The notes: generated from the sequence alone by a model not told the origin. A stretch of DNA of 64,000 nt from Clostridiales bacterium (GCA_020860565.1 JAJBUA010000033.1:29995-93994), one strand, 5' to 3'. Positions 38,502 to 46,881 are shown, numbered from the stretch's first letter. Made by a program: numbers and translations.

Positions 38502-39302
38502 CTACAAATGTCCCAGCAGGCGTTCCTTTAAAATCGCCAGTGCATCGCGCACCGACATATGCACCAGCAGTACCGGATCGCTGGACGCCGCAATCCCGGA
38601 AACATCGAAGATTCCCTGCTTCTGCGCGATTTTCATCGCACGGAAAAGATGGTAATTGCTTGTGAGTACGCCGATTCTGGGAGGTCTTACAAATCCCTCC
38701 CGTACGATTTCCTGTCCAGCAGTCTCCGGAGACCGGTTCTGCTCGATTAATTCCCGGCTGAACATAATATTTTCCATGGTATTCGTGGACTGATCCTCCA
38801 GGATCATCTGAGACGCCGGGACGCCGTTGGATACCAGATATTCCCTCATCACCACAGCCTCGCTCTCCGGCTCGCCCCGTTCCTGCCCGCCGGACAGAAT
38901 CAGCATCGTATCCGGATTTTCCGCGACATATTCTGCAGCCTTGTCCAGTCTGCGTTTCAGCGTCCTGCCCGGTCCGTCTTCCTTTACCCGGCTTCCCAGC
39001 ACAATCAGATACTCCAGATCCGGTTCCGCCGTCTCCGGTATGCGGTAAAAGATCAGGATCTGCAGAATCAGCATAATGATCACTCCCGCCGAACACAATG
39101 TAAGGAATGATACCGCCGGCCGAAGTCTGGCATACTCCGGATAACGCTGGCATCGGGATACCAGACCTGCCGTAACTGCGAATACCCCGGCAAACAGAAG
39201 CCAGAGAAATACATAGCTGGTACCGATTCCCGCATACGCAACAATCACGATAAAGTAAATCAGACACAGCAATGCGCCGGTCAGAAGTACCCAGATCAGC
39301 AT
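38502..39302 (-). CDS. YdcF/ElyC-family membrane protein (DUF218)
   Basis: Membrane protein with an N-terminal set of about three to four hydrophobic helices (to about residue 90) followed by a DUF218 Rossmann-like domain, marked by LIVLGSRVKEDGPG, LILSGGQ and TNTMENIMFS. Family members such as ElyC and SanA affect envelope integrity; the chemistry is not settled. 266 residues. GGAGGACAGGC precedes the ATG, which overlaps the stop of the U32 gene by 7 bases. A similar-length frame on the same strand (to 39267) is a shadow. Confidence 0.88.
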   Translation of the reverse strand: MLIWVLLTGALLCLIYFIVIVAYAGIGTSYVFLWLLFAGVFAVTAGLVSRCQRYPEYARLRPAVSFLTLCSAGVIIMLILQILIFYRIPETAEPDLEYLIVLGSRVKEDGPGRTLKRRLDKAAEYVAENPDTMLILSGGQERGEPESEAVVMREYLVSNGVPASQMILEDQSTNTMENIMFSRELIEQNRSPETAGQEIVREGFVRPPRIGVLTSNYHLFRAMKIAQKQGIFDVSGIAASSDPVLLVHMSVRDALAILKERLLGHL

Positions 39303-40543
39303 GCCTGTCCTCCTCCCGTCTCTGTACGTTTTCTCAGAATATCATAAGGTTCCGCGGCAGTTTCAAGCGTGACATACAGAATCTGCCTCGCATGAGGAGC
39401 GCTCTCCATCGCATTCCCCTCCTCATCCGCAATCGCAATCACGGATGTTTCCAGATTGCGGCCATCCGGTTTCATCACTTCGATCCGTTCTCCTACAGAA
39501 AATTTATTTTTCTGTTCGATGCGGATCCTTCCATCGGCATCTGCTTCCTCCACAGTTCCCAGATAGGTATAATTTTTTATATAGGTACTATTGTGGTAAA
39601 TCTGGGAGTCCGGACCCGGTTTGCCAAAATAAAACCCGGTCGTATATTCACGGTAGGTACATTTGCCGATTTCCTCCAGGTACCAGTTCATCCTTGCCTG
39701 ATAGAGCGCCGGATCCTTCCGATAGTCATCAATCGCACAGCGATAGGTTCTCGTCACGGCGGCGACATACAGCGCTGTCTTCATCCGTCCCTCGATCTTA
39801 AAACTGTCAATCCCCGCCTCGATTATCTCCGGAATGTGTCCGATCATACACAGATCGCGCGAATTAAAAATATAGGTTCCCCGTTCATTTTCCATCACGG
39901 GGAAAAACTCTCCGGGGCGGGTTTCTTCCATCAGCGTATAATTCCAGCGGCACGGATGGGTGCACGCTCCCTGATTGGCATCGCGTCCGGTCAGGAAATT
40001 ACTCAGAAGGCAACGTCCGGAATAAGAGATGCACATCGCTCCATGGATAAAACTCTCGATCTCCATCTCCGGCGGAATCTTTTCCCGGATCTCCTTCAAT
40101 TCCTTCAGAGTGAGTTCTCTGGCTGACACTACACGCTTCGCTCCCAGCTCCCACCAGAAACGATACGTCTCATAGTTCGTGTTATTTGCCTGTGTGCTGA
40201 TATGGATATCCATCTCCGGAAGCACACGGCGCGCGATGGCAAAGACACCCGGATCGGAAATAATCAGCGCATCCGGCGCAAGTTCGCGAAGCTCCTCAAA
40301 ATACGCCTCCACTCCGCCCAGATCTTCATTGTGCGCGAAAATATTCGCGGTCACATAGACCTTCACCCCATGAGCATGCGCAAATTTAATTCCCTCACTC
40401 ATCTCATCGTGTGAAAAATTATGTGCCTTCGCCCTCAGGCTGAATGCCTCGCCGCCGATGTAAACCGCGTCCGCGCCATAACGGACAGCGATTTTCAGCA
40501 CTTCGAGGGAACCGGCCGGAATCAGCAGTTCCGTTGTCCTCAT
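39296..40543 (-). CDS. Peptidase U32 family protein, probable tRNA U34 hydroxylase (TrhP-like)
   Basis: U32 family member. Established relatives TrhP/YrrN/YrrO are needed for 5-hydroxyuridine formation at tRNA position 34 rather than for proteolysis. The family signature (ELLIPAGSLEVLKIA, then AVYIGGEAFSLRA) is at the N-terminus. ESFIHGAMCISYSGRCLLSN holds conserved Cys residues, with CTHPC further on. 415 residues. AGGAGAG precedes the ATG at 40543. It lies 4 bases after an O-methyltransferase of the TrmR type, the enzyme that methylates ho5U, which supports the tRNA role. A single gene is present, where B. subtilis has two. Confidence 0.88.
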   Translation of the reverse strand: MRTTELLIPAGSLEVLKIAVRYGADAVYIGGEAFSLRAKAHNFSHDEMSEGIKFAHAHGVKVYVTANIFAHNEDLGGVEAYFEELRELAPDALIISDPGVFAIARRVLPEMDIHISTQANNTNYETYRFWWELGAKRVVSARELTLKELKEIREKIPPEMEIESFIHGAMCISYSGRCLLSNFLTGRDANQGACTHPCRWNYTLMEETRPGEFFPVMENERGTYIFNSRDLCMIGHIPEIIEAGIDSFKIEGRMKTALYVAAVTRTYRCAIDDYRKDPALYQARMNWYLEEIGKCTYREYTTGFYFGKPGPDSQIYHNSTYIKNYTYLGTVEEADADGRIRIEQKNKFSVGERIEVMKPDGRNLETSVIAIADEEGNAMESAPHARQILYVTLETAAEPYDILRKRTETGGGQAC

Positions 40544-40547
40544 GGTC

Positions 40548-41219
40548 TTATCTCTCCTGACTTTTCTTCTGGTCATCTGTTTTTCGTTTTACTGTAACTG
40601 CCACGCCGTCTCCCACCGGGACAATACTGGTACAAAGTCCCGCATCATGAGTCAGCATGTAAAGGTATTCCCGCATCCGGCCATGTATGGTCCGGTTGCG
40701 TCTGCTAACCGCAAAACGAGACTCCAGAATGTCTCCATCCTGTAATATATTATCAGAAATCAAAACTGCCCCCGGCCGCATCAGTTCCAACGTTCTCGGG
40801 AGCCAGTGAAAATACTGCCCCTTGGCGGCATCCATAAAAACAAAATCATAAGTGCCGGTAAGCCTGTCCAGGATCTCACCGGCATCCCCTTCCAACAGTG
40901 TAATGCGCGCTTCTTCGCCGGCCTCTCTGATATGCCTGCGTGCCAGCGCGATCCTCGGTTCGTAATTTTCAATCGTTGTAATATGACACGTTTCCGGCAT
41001 CGCCTGTGCCATCACAAGCGCCGAATAACCGACCGCCGTCCCAATCTCCAGAATTGCCCGCGGTCCGGCAAGAGTAACCATCGTCTTTAAAAACATGGCA
41101 GTCTCCGGGCGGATCAGCGGAATCTGCGCCGCTCTCGCCTCTCTGCCAAGCCGGTCCAGATATTCTCCGTGTCCGCAGTCCAGCGAGCGTATATATTCTG
41201 ATATCCGATTCTGATCCAT
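40548..41219 (-). CDS. trmR: SAM-dependent O-methyltransferase, probable tRNA 5-hydroxyuridine methyltransferase
   Basis: Class I methyltransferase of the catechol-O-methyltransferase-like group; the B. subtilis relative YrrM (TrmR) converts ho5U34 to mo5U34 in tRNA. The SAM loop reads LEIGTAVGYSAL, the acidic strand TTIENYEP, and metal-binding residues lie in FMDAAKGQY and ISDNIL. 223 residues is typical. GGGAGAG precedes the ATG at 41219. The order mltG-like, this gene, U32 matches yrrL-yrrM-yrrN of B. subtilis. The symbol rests on that synteny. Confidence 0.85.
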   Translation of the reverse strand: MDQNRISEYIRSLDCGHGEYLDRLGREARAAQIPLIRPETAMFLKTMVTLAGPRAILEIGTAVGYSALVMAQAMPETCHITTIENYEPRIALARRHIREAGEEARITLLEGDAGEILDRLTGTYDFVFMDAAKGQYFHWLPRTLELMRPGAVLISDNILQDGDILESRFAVSRRNRTIHGRMREYLYMLTHDAGLCTSIVPVGDGVAVTVKRKTDDQKKSQER

Positions 41220-41259
41220 CCATTCTCTCCCGTCATGTTATAGCTTCCACAGACAATTC

Positions 41260-41889
41260 TTAATCGATCTGTATCTCGACTTCCGGTTCCGCCTCTATCT
41301 CAGTCCTTATCTCAGCTTCTGTTCCGGATTCCGGTTTTATTTCCGATTCCTCATCCATCGCCTGATCCTCTTCTTCCTCAGCTTCGATTACTTCTACCGA
41401 TATCTCCCCGCTTTCCGCTGCTGACTCTGCAGCCGCCGGCTCTCCTTCACTTCCCAAAACGTCATCCTCTGCCGTCTCAAGCCCCGCATTTTCCTGCGCC
41501 GTCTCCGCGTCTTCTTCCGGTTTCTGGTTCAGCGTCTGCAGGATCTCTTTGGCCGTCATGGACGTATTGAGTTCATAGGTTCCCGGATAAATCTCGTAAT
41601 CATAAAACTTCATCTGAAAAAAAGCGGCCAGTCCATCTGTAATCAGCCCATCTTCTTCCAGCGATTTACAGATATCCAGTTCGGATTCGTTTCCCGTAAT
41701 CGTCACGGTCCGATCCCGACCCGGCGTTTCATCGACCGCGGAAGAAGAAAAGACTTCATAGCCAAAATGATAACCCCGGGAGATCCCTTCCGCGAGCAGC
41801 AGTAAGACCACCGCGCAGGAAATCAGTCTCACAGACAGACCGATCACCGTCCCTGTAACTTTATTGATTTCCTCTGTCGTACGGCTCAC
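41260..41889 (-). CDS. MltG-like membrane protein lacking the catalytic domain
   Basis: A single membrane helix (about residues 14-33) is followed by a LysM-like segment resembling the front part of MltG/YceG endolytic transglycosylases (LEEDGLITDGLAAFF, YPGTYELNTSMTAKEIL). The rest is a Glu/Ala-rich, strongly acidic tail to residue 209. The catalytic YceG domain with its Glu is absent; full-length MltG has about 340-390 residues. It occupies the mltG (yrrL) place ahead of trmR, which supports descent from mltG. It starts at a GTG at 41889 with GGAGG 9 bases ahead. It may be a septal or wall scaffold; it is unlikely to cut glycan. Confidence 0.82.
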   Translation of the reverse strand: MSRTTEEINKVTGTVIGLSVRLISCAVVLLLLAEGISRGYHFGYEVFSSSAVDETPGRDRTVTITGNESELDICKSLEEDGLITDGLAAFFQMKFYDYEIYPGTYELNTSMTAKEILQTLNQKPEEDAETAQENAGLETAEDDVLGSEGEPAAAESAAESGEISVEVIEAEEEEDQAMDEESEIKPESGTEAEIRTEIEAEPEVEIQID

Positions 41890-41944
41890 GAAAGAATCCC
41901 TCCCTCCTGCTGATTTTCCGGACCTGCTCCCACGCAGTCAGCGG

Positions 41945-43720
41945 TTATTCGACCTCCATGATAATCGGCAGAATCATCGGACTGCGCTTCATGCGTTTCC
42001 ATAAAAAGTCACTCAGATTATCCCGGATCACATTTTTAATCTTACCCCAGTCTGTCATATGGCGGTCCATGCAGTCCGCAACTGCGTCATTGACCACGCT
42101 TCTGGCCTCTTCCAGCAGATCCTCGGATTCTCTGACGTAAACAAATCCACGGGATACGATATCCGGTCCGGACAACAGCTGATTGGTATATTTTTCAAGC
42201 GTCAGCACCACAATGATAATCCCGTTCTGTGCCAGATTCTGGCGGTCGCGCAGGACAATATTTCCCACGTCTCCGACGCCCAGACCATCCACCAGGATGC
42301 CTCCTGTCTGCTCATGACCGATCACCCGGCAGTGGTCGCTGCAGATCTCCACCACATTACCGGATGCCATCAGCAGCGTATTTTCCTTAGGGATACCCAT
42401 GGATACCGCGATGTCGCGGTTCGCCACCAGATGCCGGTATTCGCCGTGAACCGGCAGCGCGTATTTAGGCCGTGTCAGCGCATACATCAGTTTGATCTCT
42501 TCCTGACAGGCATGACCCGATACATGCGTATCCTGCGAGATTACCTCCGCACCGTTCATGTATAGCTCATTCACCACCTTTGCAACCGCCTTTTCATTGC
42601 CCGGGATCGGATTTGAACTTAAGATCACCACGTCATTCGGCTTAATCGACACTTTGCGATGGAGATTGGACGCCATTCTCGAAAGCGCAGCCATGGACTC
42701 TCCCTGGCTCCCCGTTGTGATCAGAACCGTCTGATCATCTGTATAATTCTTCAGCTGTTCAATGTCGATCAATGTCCCCTCCGGGATATCCATATATCCC
42801 AGCTCACTGGCTGTCCCGATCACATTGACCATGCTGCGTCCTTCAATTACGACTTTCCGCCCGTATTTATGCGCGGTCTTTATGATCTGCTGCACCCGGT
42901 CTACATTGGACGCAAATGTCGCCACGATGATCCGGTTGGAGCGATGCTCCGCGAATATCGCGTCGAAAGTCCTGCTCACCGTCCGCTCCGACGGCGTAAA
43001 TCCCGGCCGGATCGCATTGGTCGAATCGCTCATCAGCGCCAGCACACCCTTTTTGCCGAGCTCCGCGAACCGCAGCAGATCAGCGGAATCCCCGAATACC
43101 GGCGTATAATCAATCTTAAAGTCACCCGTATGGACGATCACACCCGCCGGCGTAAAGATTGCCAGCGCCGCCGCGTCCGCGATACTGTGATTGGTCTTGA
43201 TAAACTCTACCCGAAAGCAGCCCAGTGTGACCGACTGTCCATGCTTTACCACTTTGCGTCTCGTGGTTTTCATCATATCGTGTTCTTTTAATTTATTTTC
43301 GATCAGACCGATCGTCAGCTTCGTTCCGTAAACCGGCACATTAATCTTTTTCAGTATATAAGGCAGCGCACCGATATGATCTTCATGTCCATGCGTAATA
43401 ACAAATCCTTTTACCTTGTCCAGGTTCTTTTCCAGATAAGTCACATCCGGAATCACCAGATCAATTCCCAGCATATCGTCCGTCGGGAAAGCCAGTCCGC
43501 AATCCACCACAACGATACTGTCTCCGCACTCAAATGCGGTAATGTTCATTCCGATCTGTTCCAGTCCGCCCAGCGGAATGATCTTTACCTTCGGTTCATT
43601 TTTGGCGGGCATGACCGCCTCTGTTTCTACACAACTCGAATCCGCAGCCCGTTCGCGGAATTCCTTAAACTCCTGTAAAATTTCATTCGAACTTTTTTCA
43701 GCTGATTTTTTTGTTCTCAA
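41945..43720 (-). CDS. rnjA: Ribonuclease J
   Basis: Beta-CASP metallo-beta-lactamase RNase with 5' exonuclease and endonuclease activity, central to mRNA decay and rRNA maturation in Firmicutes. The zinc motif HGHEDHIG (about 115-122) and the later MBL and beta-CASP motifs (HTGDFK, DSTNA, SGHACQEE, HGEYRHL) are visible. 591 residues includes a 40-residue N-terminal extension ahead of VKIIPLGGLEQIG. It starts at a TTG at 43720 with GGAGG 7 bases ahead. Confidence 0.96.
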   Translation of the reverse strand: MRTKKSAEKSSNEILQEFKEFRERAADSSCVETEAVMPAKNEPKVKIIPLGGLEQIGMNITAFECGDSIVVVDCGLAFPTDDMLGIDLVIPDVTYLEKNLDKVKGFVITHGHEDHIGALPYILKKINVPVYGTKLTIGLIENKLKEHDMMKTTRRKVVKHGQSVTLGCFRVEFIKTNHSIADAAALAIFTPAGVIVHTGDFKIDYTPVFGDSADLLRFAELGKKGVLALMSDSTNAIRPGFTPSERTVSRTFDAIFAEHRSNRIIVATFASNVDRVQQIIKTAHKYGRKVVIEGRSMVNVIGTASELGYMDIPEGTLIDIEQLKNYTDDQTVLITTGSQGESMAALSRMASNLHRKVSIKPNDVVILSSNPIPGNEKAVAKVVNELYMNGAEVISQDTHVSGHACQEEIKLMYALTRPKYALPVHGEYRHLVANRDIAVSMGIPKENTLLMASGNVVEICSDHCRVIGHEQTGGILVDGLGVGDVGNIVLRDRQNLAQNGIIIVVLTLEKYTNQLLSGPDIVSRGFVYVRESEDLLEEARSVVNDAVADCMDRHMTDWGKIKNVIRDNLSDFLWKRMKRSPMILPIIMEVE

Positions 43721-43758
43721 AAAAACTCCTCCATATCTATCTTTCTGTCATCTGTTTT

Positions 43759-44037
43759 TTAAATGCTGAGATCCACATCCGAATCCGACATTAATTCCGT
43801 AAATATCCGCAAAAGATATTCCAGCTCCTCATCGTCTTCCACGAACTCATAGGCTGCATCCTGCTCCTTTTCATCGGAATAATCCCTCAGGATATAGCAG
43901 TCTCCTTCTTCCTCTTCTTCTTCGGAATCTGTCACCAGCAGATAATTCGTTCCATTGATTCTGGTTTCCTCCAGAACATAAAATTCCACTTTTTCACCGG
44001 TATCGGTTACCAGTGTGATCTTTTCCTCCTGTGTCAC
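43759..44037 (-). CDS. DUF1292 domain protein (YrzB-like)
   Basis: Small acidic protein (92 residues) of the DUF1292 family: ITLVTDTGEKVEFYVLEE, a stretch of Glu, then a C-terminal LRIFTELMSD. The function is unknown, but it is regularly encoded beside ruvX (yrrK) and ireB (yrzL), as here. I prefer the GTG at 44037, 6 bases after AAGGAG, over ATGs at 44061 and 44091, whose sites are poorer and add a basic extension unlike the family. Confidence 0.88.
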   Translation of the reverse strand: MTQEEKITLVTDTGEKVEFYVLEETRINGTNYLLVTDSEEEEEEGDCYILRDYSDEKEQDAAYEFVEDDEELEYLLRIFTELMSDSDVDLSI

Positions 44038-44131
44038 GTTCCTCTCCTTACCTTTTTCCATCTGCTTTCCCGCATGGAAAGCGATTTTCAATCGTCTGCT
44101 CTGATATCATACTCATACAATTCTTTTTTGC

Positions 44132-44566
44132 TCAGGCAGTTGTACTTTCTCGGGCTGAATTCATATAAGACTCCAGGATCAGAACCGCTGCGATCTTATC
44201 GATCACCTTTTTGTGGTTTTCCCTGCGAACCCCGCTCTGAATCAGAATCTCATTTGCTTCCACAGTTGTCAGACGCTCATCCCACAGCACAACCGGCAGA
44301 CCGGTTCGTTTGATCAGCATATCGCGGAATTGCTCTGTTTTTTTTGCACGTTCACCGACGGAATCATCCATATTCATAGGATATCCCAAAACAATCATTT
44401 CAATCTCGTATTCTGAGATCAGTGTCTCAATCCGCGCGAGAGTACGGCGCAGCTTGTTTTCCTCCCCACGGGTAATGGTTTCCAGTCCCTGCGCAGTCAT
44501 TCCCAGAGGATCACTAACCGCCACACCGACCGTCTTCGATCCATAATCAAGTCCCAGTATCCTCAT
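44132..44566 (-). CDS. ruvX: Holliday junction resolvase-like protein (YqgF)
   Basis: RNase H-fold protein of the YqgF family; it is required for 16S/pre-rRNA processing in some bacteria and is also named a putative Holliday junction resolvase. The N-terminus [17 protein letters not shown] carries the first acidic residue, VLGYPMNMD the central motif and WDERLTT the third. About 144 residues is typical. The ATG at 44566 follows AAAGG; a GTG two codons upstream (44572) is possible. Ahead of it lies an unusual set of hairpins (44581-44679). Confidence 0.94.
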   Translation of the reverse strand: MRILGLDYGSKTVGVAVSDPLGMTAQGLETITRGEENKLRRTLARIETLISEYEIEMIVLGYPMNMDDSVGERAKKTEQFRDMLIKRTGLPVVLWDERLTTVEANEILIQSGVRRENHKKVIDKIAAVLILESYMNSARESTTA

Positions 44567-44580
44567 ATCCACCTTTCACG

Positions 44581-44679
44581 ATCCGCCCGTGCCCCTGCGA
44601 TCGAGTAGGAGGCGCTTTTTGCCTCATACTCGCTGCGCCGGGCGGATGCAGCGTCAGCTGCAAAATTTCCATATCCGCC
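44581..44679 (-). repeat. Nested, mutually exclusive hairpins ahead of ruvX
   Basis: ATCCGCCCG (44581-44589) pairs with CGGGCGGAT (44639-44647), enclosing a second stem of 11 positions with one mismatch between GAGTAGGAGGC and GCCTCATACTC. GGCGGAT (44641-44647) can instead pair with ATCCGCC (44673-44679), enclosing GCAGC-GTCA-GCTGC. The two folds exclude each other. The block lies between the ireB terminator and the ruvX ribosome site. Two small minus-strand frames across it are explained by the repeat structure and I do not call them genes. Confidence 0.7.
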
Positions 44680-44686
44680 TGTGCGC

Positions 44687-44723
44687 ATAAAAAGAACGCC
44701 AGCCTGATTATGACAAGGCTGGC
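44687..44723 (-). terminator. Rho-independent terminator of ireB
   Basis: On the minus strand GCCAGCCT (44716-44723) pairs with AGGCTGGC (44698-44705), followed by GTTCTTTTT. It starts 15 bases past the ireB stop. ruvX must be transcribed by readthrough or from a promoter I could not find. Confidence 0.8.
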
Positions 44724-44737
44724 AACTCCCGATCGTT

Positions 44738-45004
44738 TCATTCGCCAAACATCGTATCAATATAAACCGACATCAGCTCTTCCAGAATCTCATCCCGTTC
44801 CACTTTCATAATCAGGCTTCGGGCGCCATTATAGCTTGTAATATAAGTAGGATCTCCGGACATAATATATCCTACGATCTGATTGACCGGATTATACCCC
44901 TTTTCTCTCAACGCAAAATACACCTGCTCCAACACCTGTTTGACATCCATCTCGTTCTCTTCCTGCACGGCCCGGAAAAACTGCGTGTTATGAATATTGT
45001 CCAT
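44738..45004 (-). CDS. ireB: IreB family regulatory phosphoprotein (UPF0297/YrzL)
   Basis: Small soluble protein; in Enterococcus faecalis IreB is phosphorylated by the PASTA kinase IreK and modulates cephalosporin resistance. The 88-residue sequence keeps the family pattern: TQFF near the start, [24 protein letters not shown], and NGARSLI. Thr residues after the start are candidate phosphosites. I use the ATG at 45004 with AAGGA ahead; a TTG at 45022 is possible. In many Firmicutes alaS precedes it; here mtaB does. prkC and prpC in this window are its likely partners. Confidence 0.93.
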   Translation of the reverse strand: MDNIHNTQFFRAVQEENEMDVKQVLEQVYFALREKGYNPVNQIVGYIMSGDPTYITSYNGARSLIMKVERDEILEELMSVYIDTMFGE

Positions 45005-45034
45005 GTCACTCACGTCCTTCAACTATTCTATACT

Positions 45035-45063
45035 ATTCTATATCACTTTAAGAATTAACGCAA
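45035..45063 (-). promoter_or_regulatory. Probable promoter of ireB
   Basis: On the minus strand TTGCGT (45058-45063), a 17-base spacer and TAGAAT (45035-45040). It lies directly past the mtaB stop and about 30 bases ahead of the ireB start. Confidence 0.5.
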
Positions 45064-45068
45064 GAGGG

Positions 45069-46502
45069 TTATTCAACTTTTGCAAACGAATCCAAAAATA
45101 TCGTTTCCGGGTTCAGCATCCCTGCCGCTCTGCCCAGAATCAGCGCATTTTTCAGATCCGGCTGATAAGGAACCGCCGCTTTGACATATTCTCTGGTGTG
45201 TCCAAGCATATAATCATCTCCGTTTATCGTTACTCTTTCCTCCAGCAGGACCTCAATCGTCTGATTCAGGTAATCACGGCGGAAGGCCCCGGACATCTCC
45301 CGTTCCAGCCTCAGCAGGACGTCGCTGCGCGCCGTCTTAACCGACTCCGGAATCTGATTTTCCATCCGGTCGGCCCGCGTCCCTGCTCTGCGCGAATACT
45401 TGAAAATATGCATCTCGTAAAAGCGGATCTTCTGCAAAAATTCCCGCGTCTTTGCAAACTCCTCCTCTGTCTCTCCCGGAAAGCCCACAATCACGTCCGT
45501 TGTAATCGCCGGATGAACAAATTTTTCACGGATCCTCTCACATTTTTCCTGATATTCTGCCGTCGTGTAATGACGGTTCATCCGCTTCAGAGTCTCATCG
45601 CATCCGCTCTGCAGCGACAGATGAAAATGAGGACAGAACTTTTCCAGTCCTGCCAGTGTTTCGACAAAGTCTGGCGTGATGATCCGGGGTTCCAGAGAAC
45701 CCAGCCGGATACGCTCCAATCCCTCAATCGGATGAAGCCGCAGGATCAACTCCAGCAGGCCGGTCTTTTCAGCGGCATCCTCTCCATCCGCGAAATCCAC
45801 CCCGTAGGAAGACAGATGGATCCCTGTCAGCACGATCTCACGGAAGCCCTCTTTTACCAGAGTCCTTACCTCCGCTTCCACCTCTTCGGGACGGCGGCTG
45901 CGCACACGCCCCCTTACATACGGAATAATACAATAGCTGCAGAACTGGTTACAGCCGTCCTGAATCTTGATAAACGCACGGGTATGATCCTCAAGTTTCC
46001 GGACAGAAAGAGCCTCGTATTCTCCGGTTTTTCCGATATCGACGATATCGGCAACACATTCCTGTGGTCTTTCCGGATTTTCAATCCCGTACTTCTGATC
46101 GGTTTCGCCGGTTGTTATTTCCTGAGCGTCCTTCTTCCGGGCAAAATAAGCATCCAGTGTCGTCACGAGCTCTCGCTTGCGGTTATTGCCGATGATGATA
46201 TCCACCGAAAGGTCTTTTTTCAGAGGCTCCGATGCCGACTGGACATAACAGCCCGCGGCTACCACGACCGCGTCCGGGTTCTGCTTTCTGGCGCGGTGAA
46301 GCATCTGACGCGATTTTTTATCTGCCATATTCGTCACCGAGCATGTGTTCACAATATAAACATCTGCCTCTTGCGTGAACGGCACAATCTCATAACCGGC
46401 AGCTTCTAAAAGCTGCTGCATGGCCTCCGTCTCATATGCATTCACCTTGCAGCCAAGATTATGCAGTGCCGCTTTTCTGTGGAAAGGATCCGCCTTTCTC
46501 AT
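45069..46502 (-). CDS. mtaB: tRNA t6A37 methylthiotransferase MtaB
   Basis: Radical-SAM methylthiotransferase that converts t6A37 to ms2t6A37 in tRNAs reading ANN codons. The N-terminal UPF0004 domain begins LHNLGCKVNAYETEAM and holds the three Cys (in NLGCKVN, VNTCSVT and AAGCYVQ) of the auxiliary cluster. The radical-SAM motif is CNQFCSYCIIPYVRGR, and a C-terminal TRAM domain follows. 477 residues is slightly long for MtaB (about 430-450). AGAGG precedes the ATG. It is divergent from the HPr-like gene. Confidence 0.95.
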   Translation of the reverse strand: MRKADPFHRKAALHNLGCKVNAYETEAMQQLLEAAGYEIVPFTQEADVYIVNTCSVTNMADKKSRQMLHRARKQNPDAVVVAAGCYVQSASEPLKKDLSVDIIIGNNRKRELVTTLDAYFARKKDAQEITTGETDQKYGIENPERPQECVADIVDIGKTGEYEALSVRKLEDHTRAFIKIQDGCNQFCSYCIIPYVRGRVRSRRPEEVEAEVRTLVKEGFREIVLTGIHLSSYGVDFADGEDAAEKTGLLELILRLHPIEGLERIRLGSLEPRIITPDFVETLAGLEKFCPHFHLSLQSGCDETLKRMNRHYTTAEYQEKCERIREKFVHPAITTDVIVGFPGETEEEFAKTREFLQKIRFYEMHIFKYSRRAGTRADRMENQIPESVKTARSDVLLRLEREMSGAFRRDYLNQTIEVLLEERVTINGDDYMLGHTREYVKAAVPYQPDLKNALILGRAAGMLNPETIFLDSFAKVE

Positions 46503-46525
46503 ATTATAAAACCTCTTTTCAGGTA

Positions 46526-46554
46526 TTGACTTTTTGGAAACTTCTGTGTAGTAT
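46526..46554 (+). promoter_or_regulatory. Sigma-A-like promoter of the HPr-like gene
   Basis: TTGACT (46526-46531), a 17-base spacer and TAGTAT (46549-46554). Transcription would start near 46561, leaving a leader of about 30 nt with the strong site AAGGAGGT. Confidence 0.7.
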
Positions 46555-46589
46555 GAAAAACGTGGAACGATTACAAGGAGGTAACGAAC

Positions 46590-46823
46590 ATGAAAACAGT
46601 ACGTATTTCACTGAATTCGATCGATAAAGTAAAATCATTTGTCAATGATCTCGCCAAGTATGAGATTGACTTTGACCTTGTCTCCGGCCGTTACGTCATC
46701 GACGCCAAATCCATCATGGGTATCTTCAGCCTGGATCTGTCAAAACCGATCGACCTGAATATCCACGCCGAGTCGGATATTGACGAGATTCTGGAGACTC
46801 TGACTCCTTATATCATCGAATAA
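46590..46823 (+). CDS. HPr-like protein without the PTS phosphorylation His
   Basis: The 77-residue sequence has the length and pattern of HPr. KSIMGIFSLDLSKPI (about residues 40-54) matches the region around regulatory Ser46 of HPr, with Ser at about 41. The N-terminal half, where HPr has the GIHARPA motif with His15, reads SIDKVKSFVND and has no His. It therefore should not carry phosphate from enzyme I. Bacillus Crh also lacks His15 and acts only through Ser46 with CcpA, so a regulatory role is possible. It has its own promoter, strong ribosome site and terminator, and is the only plus-strand gene in this neighbourhood. Confidence 0.85.
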   Translation: MKTVRISLNSIDKVKSFVNDLAKYEIDFDLVSGRYVIDAKSIMGIFSLDLSKPIDLNIHAESDIDEILETLTPYIIE

Positions 46824-46837
46824 ATCAATATGCTGCG

Positions 46838-46867
46838 GGATCCTGCCAGGCAGGATCCTTTTTCTTT
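46838..46867 (+). terminator. Rho-independent terminator of the HPr-like gene
   Basis: GGATCCTG (46838-46845) and CAGGATCC (46851-46858) form a perfect 8-bp stem with a 5-base loop, followed by TTTTTCTTT. Confidence 0.85.
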
Positions 46868-46881
46868 CTACTCGATCCTTT

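Noticed and set aside
38485..39267. Minus-strand frame of 260 codons overlapping ydcF
   Set aside because: It is Gly/Arg/Cys-rich with no domain; the overlapping frame 38502-39302 encodes a DUF218 membrane protein with a good start.
44547..44760. Two small minus-strand frames ahead of ruvX
   Set aside because: They run across the terminator and the nested hairpins and show no family; best explained as by-products of the repeat structure.
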